The notes below the pieces were generated by a model. That model saw nothing but the letters and a program-made list of their open reading frames with translations. It was not told the DNA's origin and ran no database searches. A DNA stretch of 47,662 nucleotides from Clostridiales bacterium (lineage in GTDB: Bacteria; Bacillota; Clostridia; Lachnospirales; WQUN01), in assembly GCA_031287685.1 (NCBI GenBank), contig JAITSQ010000032.1:1-47662 (forward strand). The letters are read 5' to 3'. Both the position numbers and the translations under genes were made by a program. Below are positions 1 through 7,687 of the stretch, piece by piece; positions within the stretch are counted from its first letter, which is position 1; each line of letters begins with the position of its first letter.

Positions 1-257
1 TTTTGGACGCTAGCTCGTCGGATAAAAGCCCCCTTCTTGCTCGGTGTTTTTTGGCGCCTACTGCCGTGCCAAAAAGCCCCCTTCTTGCTCGGTGTTTTTT
101 GGCACCTACTGCCGTGCCAAAAAGCTACCTTCTTCATTCGGCGCCGAAAACGCGTTGAAGCCGGTGTTTTTTCGGCACTAATGCCTACCGAAAAAGCCCC
201 CTTCTTGCCCAAGATTTTCGGCTTGAGCAACGCCAATCAAACCTAGAATTGCTCTAG
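1..257 (-). repeat. Family-A MITE-like element with tandem hairpin cassettes (left end outside window)
   Basis: No gene is seen here. Hairpin cassettes of about 48 bp lie in tandem at 1-41 (partial), 42-89, 90-136 and 162-210. Read on the minus strand each is AAGAAGG-N-GGC-TTTTT, a variable stem such as GGCAC..GTGCC around a CAGTAG-type loop, then AAAAAACACCG. The block ends at AATTGCTCTAG (about 247-257), which matches the terminal inverted repeat of the elements at 12545 and 24320. A short open frame crosses the block but only translates the repeats. Confidence 0.7.
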
Positions 258-306
258 CTGAATAACTTATGGCGAGGACGGGCTGATTACCTTCGTATTC
301 CCTCGT

Positions 307-1464
307 TTAAAGCTTCTCCATTATATAATCGGCGAAAGCCGCGGAGTCCGCACCGTCGCTCCGGCCGGTGATTTTAAGGCGTCGCTCGCCGGCGGTGCAT
401 ATATCAAGCGCCTTATAGAGGCTGGCGGCCTTGCCCCCAAAGCCGATATGGGCCAGTAGCATAGCCCCTGCGCGGATAATGGAGCAGGGGTCGGCGTACC
501 GCGCGCGCCCCTCGCTCACCATACGCGGCGCGGAGCCGTGAATCGCCTCAAACATAGCGTAACGCTTGCCGAGGTTGGCGCTGCCGGCTGTGCCCACGCC
601 GCCCTGGAACTCGGCGGCCTCGTCTGTCAGGATGTCTCCGTAAAGATTCGGCAGGACGAGCACCTCAAAATCCGTCCGGCGCTTCTCGTCAACGAGCTTT
701 GCGGTCATTATGTCAATATACCAGTCGTCGAAAGCGATTTCCGGATAGTCCTTGGAGATTTCGGCGCATATCGACAAAAACTTGCCGTCGGTGGTCTTGA
801 CGACGTTGGCTTTCGTGACGGCGGTGACGCGCTTCTTGCCGTTCGCCCTCGCGAAATCAAAAGCCGCGCGGGCAATGCGGCGCGTGCCCTCCGTCGTCGC
901 CACGGTGAAATCCACCGCCAGGTCGTCCGTGACGTTAAACCCATCGCTCCCCAGAGCGTAGGCGCCCTCGGTGTTCTCGCGGAAAAACGTCCAGTCAATG
1001 CCTTTTTCGGGCACGCGCACCGGGCGCACGTTGGCGAAAAGGTCAAGCTCCTTGCGCATTGCCACGTTGGCGCTCTCGATATTCGGCCAAGGGTCGCCCT
1101 TGCGCGGGGTGGTGGTCGGCCCCTTCAGGATAACGTCGCAGTTCTTGATTTGCGTCAGGACGTCCGCCGGTATAGGCGCGTTCTGCGCCACGCGGTTTTC
1201 AATCGTAAGGCCGGTTATTTCTATAAATTTTACTTTTCCGGAGGCGGTTTCTTCCTTTAATAGAAATTGCAGGACGCGCAGGGCCTGCCCGGTTATGGCA
1301 GGGCCTATGCCGTCGCCGCCCACGACGCCTATTTTGATTTCCGGCAGGGCGGCGTAGTCGATAAAATCGCCCTGCTCCTCTATGCGCCGGACGCGCTCCA
1401 GCTGCTTTACGAGAATCGCCTCAAACTTAGCTTTTGCCGCTTCTATTGCCAATGTGTCGCTCAT
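307..1464 (-). CDS. icd: NAD(P)-dependent isocitrate dehydrogenase (isocitrate/isopropylmalate dehydrogenase family)
   Basis: The 385-aa product belongs to the isocitrate/isopropylmalate dehydrogenase family, which oxidatively decarboxylates a 2-hydroxyacid with NAD(P). After an N-terminal extension of about 43 residues comes the nucleotide-fold start GVVGGDGIGP, then KGPTTTP, a substrate-binding segment with arginine at MRKELDLFANVRPVR, FFRENTEG, and the C-terminal metal and cofactor region with GDILTDEAAEFQGGVG and EAIHGSAP. The gene lies 57 bp downstream of a probable (Re)-citrate synthase on the same strand. This favours isocitrate over isopropylmalate as substrate and a role in 2-oxoglutarate and glutamate synthesis. 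The ATG is preceded by GGGAGAA. No aconitase is in the window, and cofactor preference cannot be read safely. Confidence 0.8.
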   Translation of the reverse strand: MSDTLAIEAAKAKFEAILVKQLERVRRIEEQGDFIDYAALPEIKIGVVGGDGIGPAITGQALRVLQFLLKEETASGKVKFIEITGLTIENRVAQNAPIPADVLTQIKNCDVILKGPTTTPRKGDPWPNIESANVAMRKELDLFANVRPVRVPEKGIDWTFFRENTEGAYALGSDGFNVTDDLAVDFTVATTEGTRRIARAAFDFARANGKKRVTAVTKANVVKTTDGKFLSICAEISKDYPEIAFDDWYIDIMTAKLVDEKRRTDFEVLVLPNLYGDILTDEAAEFQGGVGTAGSANLGKRYAMFEAIHGSAPRMVSEGRARYADPCSIIRAGAMLLAHIGFGGKAASLYKALDICTAGERRLKITGRSDGADSAAFADYIMEKL

Positions 1465-1521
1465 TTTTATTCTCCCGTCTATAAAGTATTCCCTGTTATT
1501 TTTTGGGCGAAACGCGTTTTT

Positions 1522-2892
1522 TCAGGAGTTTGCCTCCCGCATTGCCCTGGCGGACTGTTCCTCCATTTCCTCGTCCGTAATCACCGTTACGCGGCCGCCG
1601 TTATACTCCGCGTCAATCCACGCTTTGACGGCTTTGGCCACAGGATGCTCCTTATGGAAAGCCTCGTCCGCGGAGGGCTTATAGAACGAATTGAGCCAGT
1701 GCACCACGCCGGCGACGCCGGAGGTGTTGGATATTGAAATATGCGCGGGGCGGTTAAGGAGGGCCTCCGTGTCGAAAATATTGTAGATTTCCTCGTTTTT
1801 GAGCAGGCCGTCCGCGTGGATGCCCGCGCGGGTGACGTTAAAATGCCTGCCCACGAAAGGGGTCATCGGCGGGATTTTGTAGCCCAGTTCCTTCTCGAAA
1901 TACTCGGCGATTTCCGTTATGACCGTCGTGTTCATGCCGCTGAGAGTGCCGCGAAGCTGCGCGTACTCAATTACCATGGCCTCAAGGGGCGTGTTGCCGG
2001 TGCGCTCCCCTATGCCGAGCAGGGAGCAGTTTACGCCGCTGGCCCCGTAAAGCCAGGCGTAGGAGGCGTTGGTGACGGAGCGGTAGAAGTCGTTGTGGCC
2101 GTGCCACTCAAGAAGCCCATGGGGCACGCCCGCGTAGTGGTTCAGCCCGTGGATAATGCCCTGGACGCTCCGGGGCATAGCCGCGCCCGGAAAGGTCACG
2201 CCATAGCCCATAGTGTCGCAGGCGCGGATTTTTATCGGCACGCCCGTGTCGTACATAAGGCGCATAAGCTCCGAGGCGAACGGCACGACAAACCCGTAAA
2301 AATCCGCCCGCGTAATGTCCTCAAAATGGCAGCGCGGGCGCACGCCGGTTTCGATACATTCCCGCACGACGCTCAGGTAATGGTTGACCGCCTGAGAGCG
2401 GGTCATTTTCAGCTTGTAGAAGATATGGTAATCCGAACAGGAGACGAGCACGCCGGTTTCCTTTATGCCCATAGCCTTGACCATTTCAAAGTCTTTTTTT
2501 GAGGCGCGGATCCAGCCTGTGACCTCCGGAAACTCGTAGCCGCGCTCAAGGCATTTATACACCGCGTCCCGGTCGGACTTTGAGTACAGGAAAAACTCGC
2601 TCTGGCGGATTATGCCGTGCGGCCCGGAGAGCTTGTGCAGAAGGTCGTAGATGCGGACGATCTGTTCGGGGGTGTACGGCGCGCGGGACTGCTGCCCGTC
2701 CCGGAAAGTCGTGTCGGTTATCCATATCCGCTCCGGCATATCAATCGGCGTGATTCTGTGGTTAAACGCGATTTTCGGTATTTCGCCGTAGCTGAAGATG
2801 TTGCGGTATAAATTTGGCTTAGGCACGTCCTGAAGCGGGTAGTAAAGCTCGCCGTATTCTATGAGGTTGGTTTTTTCACTGAGCCTGAACAT
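1522..2892 (-). CDS. Probable (Re)-citrate synthase (HMGL-like / LeuA family)
   Basis: The 456-aa protein has the TIM-barrel fold of 2-isopropylmalate and homocitrate synthases. DTTFRDGQQS (about residue 60) is the family catalytic motif. WHGHND supplies metal-binding histidines, and GERTGNTPLEA is the conserved C-terminal barrel motif. Its N-terminal start (MFRLSEKTNLIEYGELYYPL) and its place beside isocitrate dehydrogenase fit the clostridial (Re)-citrate synthase group, which condenses acetyl-CoA and oxaloacetate with stereochemistry opposite to ordinary citrate synthase. Databases often mislabel such proteins as isopropylmalate synthase. The substrate assignment is inferred from context and recalled similarity; homocitrate or isopropylmalate synthase activity cannot be excluded. 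A purine-rich GGGGGC lies just upstream of the ATG. Confidence 0.7.
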   Translation of the reverse strand: MFRLSEKTNLIEYGELYYPLQDVPKPNLYRNIFSYGEIPKIAFNHRITPIDMPERIWITDTTFRDGQQSRAPYTPEQIVRIYDLLHKLSGPHGIIRQSEFFLYSKSDRDAVYKCLERGYEFPEVTGWIRASKKDFEMVKAMGIKETGVLVSCSDYHIFYKLKMTRSQAVNHYLSVVRECIETGVRPRCHFEDITRADFYGFVVPFASELMRLMYDTGVPIKIRACDTMGYGVTFPGAAMPRSVQGIIHGLNHYAGVPHGLLEWHGHNDFYRSVTNASYAWLYGASGVNCSLLGIGERTGNTPLEAMVIEYAQLRGTLSGMNTTVITEIAEYFEKELGYKIPPMTPFVGRHFNVTRAGIHADGLLKNEEIYNIFDTEALLNRPAHISISNTSGVAGVVHWLNSFYKPSADEAFHKEHPVAKAVKAWIDAEYNGGRVTVITDEEMEEQSARAMREANS

Positions 2893-2906
2893 CTTATGCC
2901 CCCTTT

Positions 2907-3374
2907 TTAGCGTTTTTTTCCGGCGCTTCCGGCGCTTTTTTTGGGCGCGGCCCGGTTTTTAAGGCTTTCGAGAAAGCCGCTATTTTTCTTTTTGTCGCGG
3001 CTGCCCGGCGCGTCGGTGATGTATATCCCCGAGAGGCCGACTTTGACGGTCTTTTTGACGGGCAGAACCTCATACACGTTTTTGTCGCATATTAAGGTGG
3101 CGACCTGCGGGCCGACTTTCGCCTGGACCAGGTGCATTTTCATGAATTTGGCGTATTTGGGCATTTGCGCCATAACCGCCTGGGGCAGGTGGGCCTCCGT
3201 TATTTTGCCGCGTTTTTTGCTGATGACGAAAATTGAAGCGGACACGCGGGTTTTTTCGATTATTTCATTATGGCCGCTCATTTTGGAGGACGCCCAGCGG
3301 TTTAGGAAATAAAGCCCGAAAAAAACCGCCGCCCCTATGATAAACACCAGAAAAACAATATCTGCCGGGGACAT
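2907..3374 (-). CDS. Small membrane-anchored protein of unknown function
   Basis: I do not recognise this 155-aa protein. It starts MSPADIVFLVF with one N-terminal membrane helix (about residues 5-25). A soluble domain of roughly 100 residues follows, then a Lys/Ser/Ala-rich basic tail. The open frame continues upstream to 3704, but the ATG at 3374 has AAAGGAG 9 bases before it and a consensus promoter directly upstream, so the short form is preferred. It is the first gene of the minus-strand run leading to (Re)-citrate synthase, 14 bp away, so the three are probably co-transcribed. The soluble domain includes AVMAQMPKYAKFMK and an IYITDAPG segment. Confidence 0.7.
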   Translation of the reverse strand: MSPADIVFLVFIIGAAVFFGLYFLNRWASSKMSGHNEIIEKTRVSASIFVISKKRGKITEAHLPQAVMAQMPKYAKFMKMHLVQAKVGPQVATLICDKNVYEVLPVKKTVKVGLSGIYITDAPGSRDKKKNSGFLESLKNRAAPKKSAGSAGKKR

Positions 3375-3410
3375 CGGTAAATCTCCTTTGTGAGTATATT
3401 TGTGACCTCT

Positions 3411-3439
3411 ATTATATAACGGAAACAAGAAACTTGCAA
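3411..3439 (-). promoter_or_regulatory. Sigma-A promoter for the minus-strand citrate synthase operon
   Basis: On the minus strand TTGCAA (3434-3439) and TATAAT (3411-3416) are separated by 17 bp. This lies upstream of the start codon at 3374. The -35 hexamer is its own reverse complement and also serves the yebC promoter. Confidence 0.75.
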
Positions 3440-3462
3440 TAGGGGATTTAATTATGTATAAT
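3434..3462 (+). promoter_or_regulatory. Sigma-A promoter for yebC-xer
   Basis: TTGCAA (3434-3439), a 17-bp spacer and TATAAT (3457-3462) lie about 30 bp upstream of the yebC start. The -35 box is shared base for base with the opposing promoter, so two polymerases could not sit on both at once. Confidence 0.75.
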
Positions 3463-3492
3463 AAGCGGTAATAAAAACACGGAGGGATTAGA

Positions 3493-4221
3493 ATGTCGGG
3501 GCACTCAAAATTTTCCAACATAAAGCATAGAAAAGAGAAAAACGACGCGGCGAAGGGGCGCGTTTTCACTCGTCTTGGGCGGGAAATCGCCATGGCGGTC
3601 AAATCAGGCGGGGCGGACCCGGCGGCTAACGGGCGGCTTAAGGACGTCATAGCCAAGGCCAAGGCCGCGAATATGCCGAACGACACGATTGAGCGGAGCG
3701 TCAAAAAGGCTGCGGGAGACTTGGATTCGGTGAATTACGAAAACATAACCTACGAGGGGTACGGGCCGAACGGCGTGGCCGTTATTGTGGAGGCGCTGAC
3801 CGACAACCGGAACCGCGCCGCCGCCAACGTGCGCAACGCTTTCACAAAGGGCGGCGGCAATATGGGCCAGACGGGGTGCGTTTCGTTTATGTTTGACGAA
3901 AAAGGGCAGATTATGGTGGAGGCGGGGGAGTCCGACGAGGAGAGCCTGACTATGGCCGCGCTTGAGGGCGGCGCGGAGGATATTATCGCTTCGGAGGAAG
4001 GGTTTGAAATCCTGACCGCGCCGGAGGATTTTTCGGCGGTGCGCGAGGCGCTTGAAAAAAGCGGCGTAAAGCCGGCCCAGGCCGAGGTGACGAAAATCCC
4101 GCAGACTTACGTGGAGCTTAAGGACGCGGAGGATTTGAAAAAAATGCGCAAGCTGCTCGACCTGCTTGACGAGGAGGACGACGTGCAGAACGTCTGGCAT
4201 AACTGGGAGGAGGAAGCGTGA
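3493..4221 (+). CDS. yebC: YebC/PmpR family protein
   Basis: This 242-aa protein is a full-length YebC/PmpR (TACO1-like) family member. The signature start is MSGHSKFSNIKHRKEK, followed by GREI and the conserved TDNRNRAAANVRNAFTKGGG region. Family members have been described as transcriptional regulators and, more recently, as helpers of ribosomes on difficult peptide stretches; which applies here cannot be read from the sequence. The ATG follows GGAGGG. Its stop overlaps the recombinase start in a GTGA, so the two genes are translationally coupled. Confidence 0.95.
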   Translation: MSGHSKFSNIKHRKEKNDAAKGRVFTRLGREIAMAVKSGGADPAANGRLKDVIAKAKAANMPNDTIERSVKKAAGDLDSVNYENITYEGYGPNGVAVIVEALTDNRNRAAANVRNAFTKGGGNMGQTGCVSFMFDEKGQIMVEAGESDEESLTMAALEGGAEDIIASEEGFEILTAPEDFSAVREALEKSGVKPAQAEVTKIPQTYVELKDAEDLKKMRKLLDLLDEEDDVQNVWHNWEEEA

Positions 4222-5288
4222 GCGCCTATACGGACGAACTCACGCGCGCGTACACCGCGCGGCTCCGGCTGATTCTGCGCGGCCTGCCGGATTTTTGCGA
4301 CGAGTTTTTCCGCGGCATTGCCGACGACCACGGCGTAAGGACGCGGCTTGTTTACGCGTACGACATAAAGCTGTTTCTTGAGTTTTTGAGCGCGAACGTG
4401 CCGAAATTCGCGCGGAAGCCGCTTTTTTCCTATGAAATGGCCGATTTGAACTCCGTGACGGTGGACGACGTGGAGGAATTTATGGAATATCTTTCCTATT
4501 ACGTCAAGGAGTATGAGGGCAGGCGCGGCGCGGAGTTTGAGATTTCCCGCCAGAACGCCGCCGTGGGCAAATACCGCAAGCTCTCCGCGCTCCGCACGAT
4601 GTACGCGTATTTTATGAAGAAACGCAAATCGGACGCGAATCCCGCCGCCGTCATAAGCGCGCCGAAGCTCAAGGAAAAGCCGATTATCCAGCTTGAGCCG
4701 GAGGAGGTGGCGCGGCTGCTCGACGAGGTGGAGAGCGGGGAAAAGCTGACCCCCGCCCAGAAACAATACCACGAGTACACAAAATACAGAGACCTGGCTA
4801 TAATAACCTTGCTGCTGGGCACCGGCATGCGCGTGTCGGAGTGCGTCGGAATAGATATAAAACATATAGATTTTGCCGCGACGGGCGTTCGCGTGACGCG
4901 GAAAGGCGGCGGCGAAACGGTGCTTTATTTCGGGGAGGAGGTGGCGGACGCGCTTATGCTGTATCTCCCGGAGCGGGAGAAAACGGCGGCCCTGCCGGGG
5001 CACGGGGAGGCGCTGTTTTTATCCCTACAGAAGCGGCGGATCACGGCGCGGGCGGTGCAGAATTTAGTCAAAAAATACGCCGGGCTTATTTCCGGCCTGA
5101 AAAAAATTACGCCGCACAAGCTCCGGAGCACCTTCGCCACGAGCCTTTACCGTGAAACGGGCGATATTTACCTTGTGGCGGATATCCTTGGCCACGCTGA
5201 CGTAAACACGACAAGGAAGCACTACGCGCGGATTCACGAAGACCGGCGGCGGGAGGCCGTGAAACACGTGAAATTAAGGAGCGAATGA
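4218..5288 (+). CDS. Xer-like tyrosine recombinase
   Basis: The 356-aa product is a tyrosine recombinase with an N-terminal SAM-like core-binding domain (about 20-140) and a catalytic domain (about 155-345). All catalytic residues are visible: R205 (GTGMRVSE), K229 (TRKGG), H300 and R303 (HKLRSTFA), H326 (LGHADV) and nucleophile Y336. The family cuts and rejoins DNA, as in XerC/XerD dimer resolution or element integration. Linkage to yebC by a 4-bp GTGA overlap and the absence of attachment sites or phage genes favour a housekeeping Xer-type role, which is inference. It has a slightly long N-terminus for XerC/D and a GTG start. Confidence 0.85.
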   Translation: MSAYTDELTRAYTARLRLILRGLPDFCDEFFRGIADDHGVRTRLVYAYDIKLFLEFLSANVPKFARKPLFSYEMADLNSVTVDDVEEFMEYLSYYVKEYEGRRGAEFEISRQNAAVGKYRKLSALRTMYAYFMKKRKSDANPAAVISAPKLKEKPIIQLEPEEVARLLDEVESGEKLTPAQKQYHEYTKYRDLAIITLLLGTGMRVSECVGIDIKHIDFAATGVRVTRKGGGETVLYFGEEVADALMLYLPEREKTAALPGHGEALFLSLQKRRITARAVQNLVKKYAGLISGLKKITPHKLRSTFATSLYRETGDIYLVADILGHADVNTTRKHYARIHEDRRREAVKHVKLRSE

Positions 5289-5315
5289 GGAGCGCGGGGT
5301 TGCCGTCTGAGCAAA

Positions 5316-5358
5316 AACGCAAAAGGCGCGGGGTTATCGGCCCGGCGCCTTTTGCGTT
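5316..5358. terminator. Hairpin between the recombinase gene and tRNA-Gly
   Basis: AACGCAAAAGGCGC (5316-5329) pairs perfectly with GCGCCTTTTGCGTT (5345-5358) around a 15-nt loop. A and T runs flank it, and it sits between genes that converge, so it may work in both directions. The T tract after it is short. Confidence 0.6.
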
Positions 5359-5397
5359 AAATCAGGAATGGTATTATGAAAAAATTGTTATATCCCA

Positions 5398-5469
5398 AGC
5401 GCGAAACGAGATTCGAACTCGCGACCCTCGCCTTGGCAAGGCGATGCTCTACCACTGAGCCATTCGCGC
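5398..5469 (-). tRNA. tRNA-Gly (anticodon GCC)
   Basis: On the minus strand the acceptor arms GCGCGAA and TTCGCGC pair. The D-loop region GGCTCAGTGGTAGAGC, the anticodon stem-loop TCGCCTTGCCAAGGCGA and the T-arm GCGAGTTCGAATCTCGT form a full cloverleaf. The anticodon is GCC (Gly). CCA is not encoded. It is a single tRNA with its own consensus promoter. Confidence 0.97.
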
Positions 5470-5496
5470 GCGGCGCCAATCTCTTGACGCTTAAGT

Positions 5497-5525
5497 ATTA
5501 TAGCACGCCCAAAATCAAAAGTCAA
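5497..5525 (-). promoter_or_regulatory. Strong promoter of tRNA-Gly
   Basis: On the minus strand TTGACT (5520-5525), a 17-bp spacer and TATAAT (5497-5502) are found, with TGC directly before TATAAT forming an extended -10. The tRNA starts about 28 bp downstream. Confidence 0.85.
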
Positions 5526-5595
5526 GCATAATTTTTAATTTTTACGCAAATAATTATTCTGTACCGAAAGACTCTTTAAAGTAAGGAGAAAAATA

Positions 5596-5754
5596 ATGGA
5601 TTTCGAGACCCTGAAACTTAACTTCATAAACGCGGACACAGACGGCAAAATAAAAATCTATACGGAGAGCGCGCTGAAAAAAGAGGAATATATGGAGCTT
5701 CTGCGCCATTTCCCGGTGGAGGAGCTGCCGCGGCTTGAAGCGGCGCTCGGATAG
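5596..5754 (+). CDS. Small acidic protein, 52 aa, unknown
   Basis: This short frame (MDFETLKLNF...RLEAALG) has an ATG preceded by a strong ribosome-binding site, TAAGGAG (5582-5588), at good spacing. The product is acidic and probably helical, rich in Glu, Leu and Lys, with no membrane segment or cysteine. Composition is typical of the neighbouring genes. I do not recognise the family. The ideal ribosome-binding site and codon use suggest it is a real gene. Confidence 0.6.
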   Translation: MDFETLKLNFINADTDGKIKIYTESALKKEEYMELLRHFPVEELPRLEAALG

Positions 5755-5814
5755 CCCCGGATATTCCGCGAAGCCTGCCCCGCCCCGCGCGGGGAGGCTT
5801 TCAAAAATAAATGC

Positions 5815-5843
5815 TTGCAAATTTCCGCGAAAAGAGTTATTAT
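5815..5843 (+). promoter_or_regulatory. Promoter of the DUF1461-GerW run
   Basis: TTGCAA (5815-5820), a 17-bp spacer and TATTAT (5838-5843) are present. Transcription would begin near 5850, at or just past the ATG at 5848, so that ATG is an unlikely start. Confidence 0.5.
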
Positions 5844-5863
5844 ACATATGGAGATTTGTTTGA

Positions 5864-6634
5864 GCGAGCGTCTTTGGGGGGATACTTACGGAGGAGCGGC
5901 AAGAACGCGTTTTAACGATTGTATTCCGCGTTTGCGGTTTTTTTCTGGCGGTTTCGCTGGCGGTTCTTTCGCTGACCGTCCAGGCGAACAAACGCGCCTT
6001 TTACGCGGCGGAATACCTGAAGTACAATATCCCGGAAGCCGTCGGCGTGGATATGGCCGGCCTTATGACCGTGACGGACAATATACGGGCTTACCTCAAA
6101 GGCGAGACGTCGTCGCTTCAGGTCGCCGTGGAGGTAAACGGCAAGGCGCGCCCGTTTTTTAACGAGCGGGAGCTGGCGCATATGGAGGACGTACGGAAAA
6201 TCAAAATTGCGGCGGAGCGGGCCGGTTTCGGCGGGATTATACTGTTCGTCGCCGGAGCGCTTTTCACCAATCAGGCCGATATTCTCCAAAAATTCCGGAC
6301 CGGGGCGCGCGGACGACTCCGGGCGCGGTTTATGAAAAACGCGCTTTTCGGAATGGCGCTGGCCTTGCCGGTGATAGCGGCCGCCGCGCTGTATTTTGTG
6401 TTTAACTTTGATTCCGCGTTCGTGACGTTCCACAGGATTTTTTTCCGCAATGACTTATGGCTTCTCAACCCCGAAACGGATCTGCTTATAAACATTATGC
6501 CGCAGGGCTTCTTTGAGGACGCGGCCGGAACCGCCGCGAGGGATTTCGCTTTCGGATACTGCTTTTTCGCGGCGGGACAGGCGTTCCTATGGCTTTGGGA
6601 CGCCAAGCTCCGCGCGCTTAGGAGGAACGGCTGA
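5864..6634 (+). CDS. DUF1461 (TIGR01906-type) integral membrane protein, start unresolved
   Basis: This is a membrane protein of the DUF1461 family, function unknown. Recognisable parts are FFNERELAHMEDV, VTFHRIFFRNDLWLLNPETDLLI and four predicted helices. The frame is open from the stop at 5861-5863. The stretch encoded from about 5882 (LTEERQERVLTIVF...) includes the expected first helix, but no ATG, GTG or TTG lies in frame before GTG 6041 and ATG 6047. Starting at 6047 would delete helix 1. One base fewer in the G6 run at 5876-5881 would join the ATG at 5848 to this frame. Either a frameshift or sequencing error, or a rare start, is implied. The stop is adjacent to the next gene. Confidence 0.7.
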   Translation, partial: ASVFGGILTEERQERVLTIVFRVCGFFLAVSLAVLSLTVQANKRAFYAAEYLKYNIPEAVGVDMAGLMTVTDNIRAYLKGETSSLQVAVEVNGKARPFFNERELAHMEDVRKIKIAAERAGFGGIILFVAGALFTNQADILQKFRTGARGRLRARFMKNALFGMALALPVIAAAALYFVFNFDSAFVTFHRIFFRNDLWLLNPETDLLINIMPQGFFEDAAGTAARDFAFGYCFFAAGQAFLWLWDAKLRALRRNG

Positions 6635-7273
6635 TTGCTGTGGGCGATATTTGTAATTCTGATTTTGCTGTACATCCCGCTTTTCGCCCGGCTCCGATAC
6701 GGCGTTTCGGCCGCTTACGGGGCGGGGGGCGCGTCGGTTTCTTTCCGCGCGGACTGGCTTTTTCTGACGGCGCGCTATGACGGCGGGGATTTCAAAATAT
6801 ATATATTCGGCGCGGAGAAAAAGGAGCGGGATATTGAAAAGAAAGAAAGCGGGGAAAAACCTGCCGGGGCTGAAAAGGCTCCTAAGAAGGCTTCCGTGCG
6901 GGGTATTGTTAAGCGGTTCTGGAGCTACCCCGGGCGGGACGAGTTCATGGCTTTCGCGCGGGATAAAGCGCTGGCCCTCTGGCGGGAAATACGCCCGAAA
7001 AGCCTTAAAATCAGCGGCGTGATAAGCGCGGGGGATCCCGCGGACACCGGGACGCTCCTTGGGGCGGCGGCCGCCCTGTCGGCCCTGCTCCGGCTTGACG
7101 CGAACCTGTCGGGGGATTTTGAGGGGAACTCCACTGATTTGCGGCTTTCGGCGCGGGGGAAATTTACGGCGGCGGGCGCGCTCTGGCCCATAGCGGCGTT
7201 TGCTTTATCGGAAAAAACGCGGGAAGCGTTAAGGCACTTCAGGAAAAAGACAGGAAAGAAAAGGCGGAGGTAA
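6635..7273 (+). CDS. DUF2953 domain membrane-anchored protein
   Basis: The 212-aa protein has one N-terminal membrane helix (about residues 3-18). A soluble domain with a charged Lys/Glu linker (about 70-95) follows, and a basic tail. It looks like the DUF2953 family, which commonly sits directly upstream of the GerW/YtfJ sporulation gene in Firmicutes, as here; the biochemical role is unknown. The TTG start begins immediately after the upstream TGA, with GGAGGAAC at proper distance, so it is translationally coupled. Confidence 0.75.
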   Translation: MLWAIFVILILLYIPLFARLRYGVSAAYGAGGASVSFRADWLFLTARYDGGDFKIYIFGAEKKERDIEKKESGEKPAGAEKAPKKASVRGIVKRFWSYPGRDEFMAFARDKALALWREIRPKSLKISGVISAGDPADTGTLLGAAAALSALLRLDANLSGDFEGNSTDLRLSARGKFTAAGALWPIAAFALSEKTREALRHFRKKTGKKRRR

Positions 7274-7279
7274 GGAATA

Positions 7280-7687
7280 ATGAGCGATTTAAGCGCAAGC
7301 ATCGAAACACTGTTCGCCAAGATGGAAAAATTTGTGGGGACAAAAACCGTCGTGGGCGAGCCTATCAAGATTGACGAAATCGTGCTTATACCACTGGTGG
7401 AGCTGAGCTTTGGCGTGGGCGCGGGCGCCTACGACGGCAGCAAGGGCGAGAAAAAGGACTTAAGCGACGCGGGCGCGGGGGGCCTCGGCGCGAGGATTTC
7501 CCCGTCGGCGGTCGTGGCCGTCGTAAACGGGAACGTGCAGCTTGTGAACGTCAAGGGGCAGGATTCCCTCAACAAACTTATCGATATGGCCCCGCAGCTT
7601 CTGTCGAAGCTCAGCGGCGGGCTAAGCTCCCTTTTCGGCAAAAAAGAAGAGGACAAAGAAGCCGCCGCTAAGGAGGAAGACTTGTGA
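7280..7687 (+). CDS. ytfJ: GerW family sporulation protein (YtfJ)
   Basis: The 135-aa protein matches the GerW/YtfJ family. It has an N-terminal segment with IETLFAKMEKFVGTKTVVGEPI, the conserved core LIPLVELSFGVGAG, and SPSAVVAVVNGNVQLVNV before a charged tail. YtfJ is a spore protein with a role in germination in Bacillus and is one of the better markers that this organism sporulates. The ATG follows AAGGAATA. The 3' end overlaps the CheX-like gene by 4 bp (GTGA). Confidence 0.9.
   Translation: MSDLSASIETLFAKMEKFVGTKTVVGEPIKIDEIVLIPLVELSFGVGAGAYDGSKGEKKDLSDAGAGGLGARISPSAVVAVVNGNVQLVNVKGQDSLNKLIDMAPQLLSKLSGGLSSLFGKKEEDKEAAAKEEDL

Noticed and set aside
1..212. CRISPR array
   Set aside because: The repeated units are self-complementary hairpins with changing stems and no unique spacers of constant length, and no cas gene is nearby.
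538..1260. Long plus-strand open frame opposite isocitrate dehydrogenase
   Set aside because: It is an antisense shadow of a GC-rich gene with no ribosome-binding site and an Arg/His/Val-rich composition unlike real proteins. The many similar long antisense frames in the window were dropped for the same reason.
307..1464. 3-isopropylmalate dehydrogenase (LeuB)
   Set aside because: The family is shared, but the adjacent probable (Re)-citrate synthase and the absence of leuCD favour isocitrate dehydrogenase. Not fully excluded.
3375..3704. N-terminal extension of the small membrane protein
   Set aside because: It would run across both divergent promoters and yebC on the other strand; ATG 3374 has a good ribosome-binding site.
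4218..5469. Integrated element with attachment site at tRNA-Gly
   Set aside because: A tyrosine recombinase beside a tRNA suggests an island, but the recombinase is coupled to yebC, no duplicated tRNA end is visible and no mobile cargo follows.
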